Shown in pieces: positions 11,833 to 23,441 of a stretch of 64,000 nt of DNA. The notes under the pieces are model-generated. The model was not told the origin of the DNA, did not search any database, and saw nothing but the letters and a program-made list of their open reading frames with translations. This DNA is from Pogonophryne albipinna (Eukaryota; Chordata; Actinopteri; Perciformes; Artedidraconidae), in assembly GCA_028583405.1 (NCBI GenBank), contig CM053243.1, forward strand, positions 24,330,867 to 24,394,866, in the 5' to 3' direction. Both the position numbers and the translations under genes were made by a program. The stretch's first letter is position 1; each line of letters begins with the position of its first letter.

Positions 11833-14383
11833 CAGGGGTCTTCAACGTTTTTCAGGCCAGGGACCCCCAAACTGATGGAGAGCTGGAGCAGGGACCCCCC
11901 TACTATATGTATGGCATACAATTGTGTTTTATATTAAACGGGGCCTAGTGCCGTGTATAAACATAGCTACTCTGTTATTGTACATTCAATACTAAGCTAT
12001 TCAAATAATACACAGGTTAATATATTTATGTTTTTATTTTAAACATGTGCAAGGTACAGGGTGGCCGTGCCACTGCCATTTATAAACATACATCTTGCAC
12101 GGAACACAGAGCTATTAAAATAATTCACAGATTTTAACTTTAAACATACATGTAGAAGGGACAGTGAATCCTCAAACCATCTGTGGATGGCACACGTACT
12201 CCCACATTAGTGAGATGTCTGACCCTGATGAGTAGCACACAGCTTATCTAACCTTGGACGGATGGAGGTTGTGAGGCAGAGGGTCATATCAGCCTCAGGC
12301 TGCAGCCTTGACCTGTATTTGTTTTTCAAGTAAGTGAGTGAGGAAAATCCACTTTCGCAAAGATAGGTTGTTGCAAAGGGCAAAAGGCTCATCATAGCTT
12401 TTCCTGCCAATTGCGGAAAGTCTTTCTGGCAAGAGATCCAGAACTGGGTGAGTGGTTTTGTGTCATATATGTGTCTGAACGTACTGTCCGTGGATAGTTC
12501 GATTAGCTGATCCTCCTCTGTCACTGTCAGGCGTGTGCCGTCTGCTGCGTTGTCTGTGAATGGAAACAGTATCCATGTCTTGTCCCTGCGCCAGGAGTCA
12601 GCCTCAGAAAAGTAGTGCCCAAATTGTCCCTCGAGCGCCTCCAAATGCTCAAGAATTGCGTGTGTTACGGGGCGCGAGAGCACAGCAGAATCTCCCAGCT
12701 CATCCACTGATGGAAACATGGAAAATATTTCCTCCCCGATGCGCTCCCTCCATTTTTTGATTTTTTTTAGAAAGCCTTCCATTTTGTCATACAGATGAAT
12801 GGCATGTGTATTGGGGCCTTGCATTGAACTGTTCAGTTTGTTCAGCTCAGCGAAAACATCAGCAAGATAGGCAAGTTTGGTGACCCAAACATTGTCACTG
12901 AAAAGTGCAGCCAGCTCTGTGCGCTTTTGGAGAAGTAAAAACTCCCGAATAGACTTGCGCAATTCCAACACACGTGACAACACTGTTCCACGTGAAAGCC
13001 ATCGAACCTCGCCATACATTTTGTCCACGGAATGTCATTTTCTCTGAAAAAAATATCAATCACTTTGAAGATTTCAGAACTAGTTGTGCGTTGAGGGAGG
13101 CACTTACAAAACAAAAATTCCTCCTGCATTTCCTTATCATCGACAAAGCGCACAAACGCCAGAAGCTGGGCGTCCTTAGACACATCTGTTGACTCGTCTA
13201 ATTGTAATGCAAATGCATCTGCCAACCTCAGCTTCTCTATCAGTTGCACCCTCACATCAGATGCCATCTCGTCTATACGGCGAGCTATGGTTGTGTCCGA
13301 CACTGGAATGGTTTTCAGTTTGTTAATGTCAATATCATTCCCATACATTGTTTTACACATATCGGTTGCTGAAGGCAATATTAAATCCTCTGCAAGTGTG
13401 TATGGCTGTTTCTTCTGGGCAATCCGAAGAGCAATTTGATAAGAGCGTTTCAAAGCTAGCTCACCAACTTTGGCTGATTTTCTGATCAATATTTGTTGAC
13501 CTTGGAGGGATTTGAGGCTAGCTTGGAAGTATTCAACAGGTTTGTCTTTTAAGTGGCTGTGTGTTGTCTCCAAGTGACGCTGCAGCTTTGATGGCTTCAT
13601 AGATTCATTTGAAAGAACAGTAGAGCAAATGACACACATTGTAAATGCAATGCCATCTGTCTCCTTAAAGGTAAAACCAAACTTCAGATAATTATCTGCA
13701 TATTTTCGGGTCTTCTCTCATTTACGCTTACCCTTATTAGCTGCTACATCAGCAGCAGGTACCGCCTCGCCACTTGCATGTTCACTGGTGGTTTCTGAGG
13801 TGGATGGTATCTCTCTTGTGGTGGTGGATTTTTTTGGTCGAGTTACAAAACGATCCATTTTTATATATATATATATATAAAGGTATGGTCTTCTCAAAAA
13901 TATTGCAGCGTGCGTCCTTGACTGTGTCTGGGTCCTTAGTAAACTGGGGACTGAATAGGCTCTCGGCCAATCACGGGGAACCTGACAGAGCCAGCGTGTG
14001 TCATGCGGCCTCGTGATTGGCACAGCAGCGATAGGGGCGGGTCCTCCCCTTTGTGTACAGGAGGCCTGGTGGGACAGGTCTGGGGTAGTCTCCTGCTGTG
14101 AGTGAACCTGCGCCTAGCTTGAGATAGCTTCTGTGTGTAGCTGAATGCGTGCATTGCTGACTGAAAGATAACGTCTTCTGCCTCCATTTCTCCGTTTGCT
14201 ACAATATGTTGGATTCATGTTAATGTGCATTTAAAGACATTTCAATTTGTGGGAAAAAAAAATTGGATTTTTTTTTTTTTAAGAAATATAAAAAAATGTC
14301 GAATCAACCAAAGATTTCGCGACCCCCCTGCAGTACCTCCGCGGACCCCCTGGGGGTCGCGGACCCCCTGTTGAAGACCTCTG
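11833..14383 (-). mobile_element. Buster-like hAT transposon, copy 1 (2.55 kb)
   Basis: Ends CAGGGGTCTTCAAC and GTTGAAGACCTCTG are inverted repeats. The perfect 8-bp duplication GTCTAAAC lies at 11825-11832 and 14384-14391. The TSD fits the nnnTAnnn preference described for Buster-type hATs. The element is inserted in the KIAA1586-like transposase: dropping it with one TSD copy rejoins the flanking frame through W-H-C-L-N-H-R-L. It carries a decayed minus-strand transposase (12207-13858). A shorter copy with near-identical ends is at 44916-46389. Confidence 0.93.
12207..13858 (-). pseudogene. ZBED5/Buster-like hAT transposase, defective
   Basis: The start is ATG 13858 (MDRFVTRPKKS). The N-terminus holds a BED-type zinc finger (CVICSTVL...LQRHLETTHSHL), then LQLDESTDVS with the first catalytic Asp of hAT transposases, and the C-terminal dimerisation segment FATTYLCESGFSSLTYLKNK. 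It is defective in two visible ways. A CGA-to-TGA change near 13718 stops the frame after KGKRK (copy 2 has Arg here). Near 13020-13030 the frame jumps from FFRENDIPWTK directly to YGEVRWLSRGTVL, with a frame change. The intervening part, which in relatives contains the second catalytic Asp region (TDGAPAM type), is deleted. It therefore cannot encode an active enzyme. Confidence 0.88.
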
Positions 14384-14911
14384 GTCTAAACCATAGGTTG
14401 GAGTTGTCTGTGTCAGATGCAGTCAAGCACTGCACCGAAACCAACTACTTCACAGCTTGTATTGACAAGTTATAATGTCTCTATCATCAGTCACCAAAGA
14501 ACTTAAAGAGCCTGTGACACGAGTTTCCCCCATCATCCAAACCCATCAATTTGAGTAAATATTGTCCCCTTGAAAACCGTTACTGAACTGATTTTGGATA
14601 TTTGTACTTTGATAACCATTAATCTGCCCTTCAATGTTGACCATTTTCTGGATCTTCTCGGGGTTTCTTCAAGTCCCGCCAAATTATGGGTGACGTCATT
14701 GCGGGCACAGCGCTCCAGCTACACCGTTCAGGATCCCAGCATCTGCATGTAAACGCACGATGGCGCACACAGCAGCAAGCTCAGACAGCGATGACAGTTT
14801 AATTTTGAACGTGTCTGAGAGCTCATATGAGGCTGAAGGATCGGTTTATGTTGTATCTGTTAGAAGTTTAGGAATTAGGTGCGTCAATATGGGCGATCAT
14901 ACGGTCATGTA

Positions 14912-15785
14912 ACCAGTGGTGGACTGGGACTAAAAATCATCCCGGGACTCTCGACCGGCCCACTTCGGTACCGCTAGTAAATTGTCAACGGGGGGATGTC
15001 GGGGGCGGCGGGTGCTGTAGGCTGGGGAAGGCTAAGCCTTCCCAAATATTTGTGTCACTGCATCCTGGTAAAATACAAATATAATGTATAATGTCTGTGT
15101 CTTTGACATTAGCGCTGCTAGCCACCTGTGCCCTGTACTACGAAGCCAGTTCAACATACCCTGGATATGTTTGAGTAACAAACAAACTAACAACAAACTA
15201 ACAAACGAGATCTCGCTAAGCGGTCCTACGACGCTGGTTATTAACTCGGTAAATCAAGCCAGGGTTTCTCTCACCAGCTGAGAGCGCGTTCACGTCTAAG
15301 ACACGAGTGGATCTGACTTTAATTACATTTGACTTGAGTGTTTCGTCAACATAATGTGTTGCTTAAAATAATACTTCTGCATACAGTATGTGATACTGTA
15401 AGTGTTGCACGGCCAGATACGGCTGGAGAAGCTGACTCGGATAAGGAAATATATGATATATTATGATATTATATGATCGATGATCTGATTGATGATGTAA
15501 TATGAATGATAAGTGCGACACGTCGGCGTCTTCTCTGCATACGGCAGTTTAAACTGTATTTCCTTTATCCTGTAATATAACTTGAGAGATTTAAACTCCG
15601 CACACTGAGTTGATCTCTTTTCTATAGACGCCGGAGGCGGGCAGCGTCAGGTAAAAGAAGTTATTTAGCCTTCCCAAACCTGAGCCTCACGCGCCGCCTA
15701 TGGGGATGTGCTAGTGACTTATCCGACCGGCCCACTTCGGTACCGGCCCATCGGGATTCGTCCCGATGGCCAGTCCGCCACTGCA
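14912..15785. repeat. Interrupted small inverted-repeat element with internal direct repeats
   Basis: The left end CAGTGGTGGACTGGG and the right end GGCCAGTCCGCCACTG are imperfect inverted repeats. The segment CGACCGGCCCACTTCGGTAC occurs at both 14952 and 15722, suggesting that about 770 bp was inserted into, or duplicated within, an element of about 100 bp. No clear target-site duplication is visible around the outer ends. Confidence 0.5.
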
Positions 15786-15862
15786 CCCAGCCCACGTAAA
15801 CTGTCAACGGGGGGAGCCTCGCTGCGGGGAAACGGTGGACCTAGTGTCCCGATCGGAGTGGG

Positions 15863-15886
15863 AATAATAATAATAATAATAATAAT
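15863..15886. repeat. (TAA)n microsatellite
   Basis: Uninterrupted run of AAT/TAA triplets, about eight units. Confidence 0.85.
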
Positions 15887-17249
15887 CCGTGCATTTTATC
15901 CAGAAATTTCCCCAACATTGTGGTAAAAAAAAAACACACGTTTAATCCATGTTGGTGTACTACAACTACAAAAAGCATCGGTTTGTTTTCTCATCAGGAA
16001 ATGCAGACCGGCTCAAACAAACGATTTTTAATCATCATTCTCACGATCATTTAATGTATCATATGTTCACCGAATTGACATGAAAGCACTAATAAATGTA
16101 GTTTAATCTACTTGAGTTTACAACTACAAAAATAATCGATTTGTTTTTATATCACATCCTACGGGAGGAAATTCAGCAGCTCTCACTACCGATTTGTAAT
16201 CCTAATTTAATCATCATCTTCACCACGATCATTTATGTTTATGTTCGCCGAATTGACATGAAAGCACTGACAAATATGAATATACTGTAGTCAACTTCAT
16301 TAAAACGTTATTAACGTGCCTAAACTCAGTAATTCACCATTTCTACGCATGACAACACACTTTGTCCGTGTTTCGCTCTCTCACCGCACAGTGAAGCGTT
16401 CCCGCATTGACGTCACTTCCGGCTTCCCCCAAAACTTCAAAATGACTCGAAGGAATTTCCCCGCGATGTTCGAAATTATTGATATTTATCGGAACGGTAT
16501 CGCATCTTCTTTTTTAAACTGACGGTTCGAGATGACTAGTAGCCCAATATATCATTGCACAACAGTTGTTGGGATGCTGTCACAGGCTCTTTAAGAGCTT
16601 ATGCTGCAGTCTCTGAAGTAGGTGTATGCTTGAGGCAGATTGGCCGCGTCCTCGGGATAAGGTGGGTGGCTTCATCTTTTAGGACAGTAAGTTACGCTGT
16701 TTGGACAATGTATGCTGCACTCAATCATCACCTCACATCGGCAAGTGTAGATGTGAACCGTTCCTCAAATGATAGATGCGTGTATGAGGGGCTAGCAGCA
16801 AAGCTGACGTCAGTTGCTTTTGTTAAAAACATGGGACTGATGATGGATGCACTTGAGGAGCTGAAAGACCTGTCTGAGGCTCTACAGCCGAGACATTTGA
16901 TGAAGTAGCTGGTCGTACATAATGTTGTTGAACTGCTTATATTGATGTGGACTTTCATTCTTCAATCAATTCAGATAGGGTAATGTCTCTGTACTCATAT
17001 AGTTGTTTTTTAATGTTCTTGAGTAAGTGTGCAGAAAAAAGTTGACTTAAAATGGCAATTTGAAGGTCTGTAATTTGTGAAAAAATGTTGTGTATATATT
17101 AATAATTTCAAATGTAAATGTATTCCAGTTAAATAATAAAAAGACGGTCTATTTGAAATACTTTCTATGTTTACTGTCTCGATTGGTGGCATCAAATAGT
17201 GCATCTGATACAGGAGCAGTTGCTTTAGGATTGGGCCTCATATATATAG

Positions 17250-18115
17250 AGAGGCGAAGTCTCTCCCTTTCTGGTGGACCTCCATGGGACCTTGAAGTCA
17301 ATGGCGAGAGAAACGTTATCTTTCGATCCCGTTTGAATTGTGCCACGAATTACACAAATGATGTTTGTCAATTTAAAAGATAATTTTGCAAGTTAAAAAA
17401 AAAAGTTTTGCCATAAAACTGTGAAGTAAGACTTTTTTTGTATGAAACCGCTCAATGAACTACATCTCTGGTCTCGCACAACAACACACGTCACCAAGAT
17501 GGCCGTCACTACTGTCTTGCTAAACAAGGGATTGACTACCCTCACTATCACCACAATAAAACACGTCCAGAAGAATGTCATGCAAAGCTGCCTGCCTGCC
17601 TTCCTTCGATTCTCCCTGAACTGCCTGATCTTTTTAATGTTCAATGTTAACTATTTGTGCAGATAGCATGAAGTAATAAAAGATCGCCGATGCTAATGTA
17701 GCGTTAGCATGTCTCCCTCGGGGGCATCCGGGCTTAAACGGTGTATTATAGAATGATCTTCTTACCGGTGTGACAGTACTCTTCAAAGTCTTCAAAACTC
17801 TTCAACTTAATGTTACTTCATGTTAAGGCTAATAAAAATGACAAGGCTAAGAAGGCTGTAATGCTAACTAACGTACTTGCTACTAGCTAGGTAGCTAACT
17901 TGATCCAGCCAGTCACAGCTGGTCCTTTCATCAGACGGGAAGCGAAAGAACGAGCAAGACCCATTGCTGGTATGATTACAACCTGGTACAAAGCACACAT
18001 TTGTTAAAGTGATCTTATCTTAGAAATCTTATATTTTGTCCCCATTGAATTCAATACATAATTTTTCCGAAATAAGGTCCCATGGGGCGGAAGTAGAAGG
18101 GCGGGACTTAAACGG
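17250..18115. mobile_element. Probable MITE immediately upstream of fth1
   Basis: The left segment AAGTCTCTCCCTTTCTGGTG and further CCATGGGACCTT are matched in inverse order by the right segment AAGGTCCCATGGGGCGGAAG followed by GGGCGGGACTT. The termini are therefore diverged inverted repeats of about 50-60 bp. No clear target-site duplication was found, so the boundaries are approximate. The right end lies about 100 bp from the inferred fth1 cap site. Confidence 0.5.
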
Positions 18116-18180
18116 AAGGGAGGAGCCGTTGGTGGTGCAGCCCCTCCCTTTTCCAGGCAGTGACGTTACGCTCCCCACCC

Positions 18181-18479
18181 ATGGATGTATAATAAGAACC
18201 AGTCCACCGTCTAGTTATCAGTCGGTCCTCTCGTTAGTGGACAGTGAAGGTTACCTGCTTCAACAGTGCTTGAACGGCAACCTTTCAGCTGTCTTCGACA
18301 CCCTACAATCCTTTTGATCACCCAGACCATCATCGACCACATCTAATTTAATTTAATTAACGCAAAACCTCAGCTATCAATCTTACTTTATCTCGAACAC
18401 GTTAAGCTAGCTAGCTAACTGTTTGTTTTGCTAACGCGCTTCTCGACATCTTCCCACGAAGACCTGACACTGAGACTTG
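18181..18479 (+). promoter_or_regulatory. fth1: fth1 core promoter and non-coding exon 1
   Basis: A TATA-like GTATAATAAG at about 18188-18197 is followed about 25-30 bp later by the probable start region ATCAGTCGGTCC. The transcribed leader runs to 18479 and ends at donor GTAAGA. The iron-responsive element at 18249-18282 is therefore within roughly 40 nt of the cap, the position needed for translational repression by IRP. Cap position is inferred. Confidence 0.7.
18249..18282 (+). promoter_or_regulatory. Iron-responsive element (IRE) of ferritin mRNA
   Basis: Loop CAGTGC is at 18264-18269. The upper stem of five pairs is TTCAA/TTGAA. The ferritin-type UGC/C internal bulge follows below it. 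The lower stem comprises CC/GG, an A.C mismatch, then GGTT/AACC. This matches the canonical ferritin IRE, to which IRP1/IRP2 bind in low iron to block 43S recruitment. It is encoded in the non-coding first exon of fth1. Confidence 0.96.
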
Positions 18480-19761
18480 GTAAGAATTCATTTTAATGTT
18501 TTTTTATCAGTGTATTTGTTTGTCGTCGACGGCTTTCACGTCATGTTTGTTAGCAGATTGGAGGAGTAAGGTTACTGCTGCGGTTGTTTATCTCGGTGTG
18601 GACCCTGTTAGCTCTCGGAGGGAGAGCTAACCGGGCCTGCGTCATCTCTTCCGGCATAACACAACAACATCCGCCCAATAAACACTGCTTTGTTGTATAT
18701 TTAAACCGTAAAAACGTCAACATGTTCCTAGTTCGTGCTCTTATGCGTTGTTTGACGAAATTGTAACCTTGTGTTGAAGCCAGGGCTGGGTAAAATAAAA
18801 AATAAAACCAATTATTGTCGTGATCAAATGCTTAGATATGGAATGGCTGTCCATTGATGCTTTTGCAAACAATTTACACAATGAGAATTTTAAGAAATAA
18901 TTAGCAGCAGAATTTATGTGAATTTATTGACACATTTGACTATAGAACAATCTGGTAAATTCAGACAAATTCATCACTTTACTGTAACGCAGTTTTGAGA
19001 CGTAAAATAGCACAATAACATCTGACACAATTACTTCTCACAATAAATCGATATATTATATTGCCAAGCCTAGTTAAAGCTGGCCAATATAATCTTTAAA
19101 AATCTTGTAACAGAGAAGATCTGCCTTATATAACAAAATAGGTTTGTGCCAAACCTCGTGATAGTGATGTAACATTTAGATTATACCTCTGATGAAGGTA
19201 GGGCCCATCGATTGACAAACTACACTACCCCTCCCTTTGTGCGTTCGCGCGGAGGATCCGCCACATTAAATGCGGTTACAAACCAACGAGGGGGGAGTGT
19301 GCGATCAAGCCCTCAAACAGCGAGTCTGCATCGGTGCTGACTCAACGCTGTGTGTGTCCGTCAGGAAACACGCTGTTTACAAGTTTTGTTCCAGCAAACA
19401 TCCACCAATAAATTGCGATGTTAACAACCTCATGATAACCTCATATTTGTTTTACTTAGGATCATACCTCTGTTTAGTAAAAACAGCGTGGTTTGGGATT
19501 GGGCCTCAGTGTCTATTTCTGCAGTGCGGAGTGTTGTTTCACAGCAACCCACACTCAGACATTTATCATCAACCAATTCAATTAAACATGCAAATACAAA
19601 GCACTTCATTTCTTTGTCTGACTTTTAATTACAACATCATTAAACAGAGTAATTCATCAAAGCCTCACATTTGAGAAGCTCCAACCACATGTTGTCAATA
19701 AGGAATACCATTTCTATATAATTGTTTGTCTAGTAAGGATTTTGTTTTCTGTTTCAGTACC

Positions 19762-21900
<2,139 letters not shown>

Positions 21901-22199
21901 ATCCCTCCAGATTACATTTGACAGCTTTCCTTATATATATTTGTATCTTGCGTTCAACTGTTTTTCCAAATATGAAGCCATCTGCATGCTACTGGCCAGT
22001 TGTTGAAACCTCTAATATTACTTGTTTCATTTTTGCCATTCCCTCCATATTACAGTAACTTCACATATCACCTGTTCCCAGAGCTGTGAGCTGTTCCACA
22101 CAAAGCCCGCCTTTGTTTCTTGTACTCTCTGCTGTCGGCTAAACCTGCATCTTCACTTTGTATTTTCTGTGTTTTTGCAAGCAGCTGTCAATCAAACCA

Positions 22200-22205
22200 A
22201 ATAAA
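22200..22205 (+). terminator. fth1: fth1 poly(A) signal
   Basis: AATAAA about 300 bp after the stop codon, the expected length for a ferritin heavy-chain 3' UTR. Confidence 0.85.
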
Positions 22206-23213
22206 ACGAACCCTCTGGATTCTGATTTGTCTCTTTTTTTTACATTTATTTTGTATTGTTGTCCCAATGAAACGGTAGACTCCACTGACAAAAAAGGGTA
22301 AAAATAATAAGTTTCACTTCCATTACATAAGAAAACCGAACTAGCTCTTTAAGTAAAGTTTCACTTAGGGGAGCAAAGTGATCGCTTCTCTATAAAGCCT
22401 TAATTTATAAGGTCTGTTATTATATCTTGAAAATAACATGTTTAAAATATCTGGCTATTGTATTTGTATGCTAATAAACAGACAAAACATGTGGTTGTTG
22501 AAGTAGACACAAGAGACTGGTAATTGAAAAAAAATAATTACAATGTTTATCTGAATCTTAAGGATATAATTACAGTTTTCCCCATCGCCTGTGGTTTCTA
22601 GAAAATATACACTAAATATTCAAAATAAGTAGCTTGACCTGAAGCTAATTATGATCATCTGCCATCTGTGTCTCAAGGTCTTGGCAAATTGTCACTTGTC
22701 TGGTTGGTTCCAAAGAATAGCTTTGTGTGACAGTATTTGTTTAGAGCGTCTAAAGCTTAGAAAAAATGCATGTAACAAGGGGATTTCCAACCCAGAAAAT
22801 TAAAAATGTATAACTGGAAGTGTAAATGAAAAATGTGTACACCTGCATCACCACGAGTTCCTCTTTTCTTATTACTTATGTCTTGTTTTATTTTTAAGAC
22901 AGACTTTTGGTGCCTGCTGGTTGTTACAGGTTTCACTCCTAGGGGTGGTCTAGAAGCATGGTTTTAGATCTCACATAACAATCAACTTTAATAAAGAAAC
23001 CCAAGTCTTGATATGCACTGTTTAAACTGTGTGCCAATAAAATGTTACATTTTATAGTGCTGCCCTCCTAAATTCACAGTTTAATATTTTAAGTTACACC
23101 CAATTATCCACCTAAAAATACTTTGTATTCAAAAAGTCATAGTTACTGTGTGCAGTCACGTGTAAGATAGTGAACTCAAGTCAAGTCAACACCCAGCTAT
23201 CATAAAATGGGTA
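22206..23213. other. Intergenic between fth1 and mcee, no gene seen
   Basis: AT-rich, without recognisable exon or transposon ends. fth1 (+) and mcee (-) converge on this spacer. The mcee poly(A) signal (inverse TTTATT) is at 23214-23219. Confidence 0.6.
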
Positions 23214-23441
23214 TTTATTGAACATTCATCAAACCACACACCACACCATGTTTATATTTTCCCCCCAACACATTAGGAAAGTGAACAGAGCTGAAGGAAA
23301 GACTTTGAGGCACATTGATGAAATAGGAAAAATTAAACCTGTGTTTTGTAAAGACTCCTATTACAAAATCAGGATTTGTTGTCAAATTGCCTGTGGAAAA
23401 TATATTTGTGAATAAACAGCTCCCACGTCAGACTGAGGTGT

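Larger units (their letters stand above)
14507..16590. mobile_element. TTAA-flanked transposon (piggyBac-like), 2.08 kb
   Basis: The ends AGAGCCTGTGACAC and GTCACAGGCTCT are inverted repeats, bounded by TTAA at 14503-14506 and 16591-16594, the hallmark TSD of piggyBac-type elements. Collapsing the two TTAA copies rejoins the interrupted KIAA1586-like frame (YHQSPKN-L-RAYAAVSEV). No transposase is recognisable. The interior is itself composite: 14952-14973 and 15722-15743 share CGACCGGCCCACTTCGGTACC, and an AACGGGGGGA segment is also repeated. A (TAA)n microsatellite is at about 15863-15886. Confidence 0.88.
10640..16911 (+). pseudogene. KIAA1586-like hAT transposase gene, broken and twice interrupted
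   Basis: Pieces of one transposase-like protein lie in order on the plus strand: about 10971-11207 (CWNKSQFEYF, GCKSCREAGSLG), 11285-11832 (THNVFRTAYYIAKNN, LTVLVDE, LLELESTTA, FCSDGASVM, KYPGLIGWHCLN), 14392-14502 (HRLELSVSDAVKHC) and 16595-16908 (GIRWVASSFRTV, FVKNMGLMMDALEELKDLSE). These resemble the fish 'E3 SUMO-protein ligase KIAA1586-like' family, domesticated or mobile hAT-derived proteins. It is inactive: there are in-frame stops, frameshifts, a missing C-terminus, and two inserted transposons (11833-14383 and 14507-16590). Family naming rests on recalled motif similarity. Confidence 0.75.

Noticed and set aside
11755..11937. Plus-strand frame continuing from the KIAA1586-like segment into PGTPKLMESWS...
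   Set aside because: The second half is terminal sequence of the inserted hAT read as protein. The frame crosses the insertion boundary at 11833.
17234..19515. GGATTGGGCCTCA at both 17231 and 19496, considered as a target duplication or repeat ends around fth1 exon 1
   Set aside because: The match is short, flanking sequence does not align, and a functional fth1 promoter lies between.
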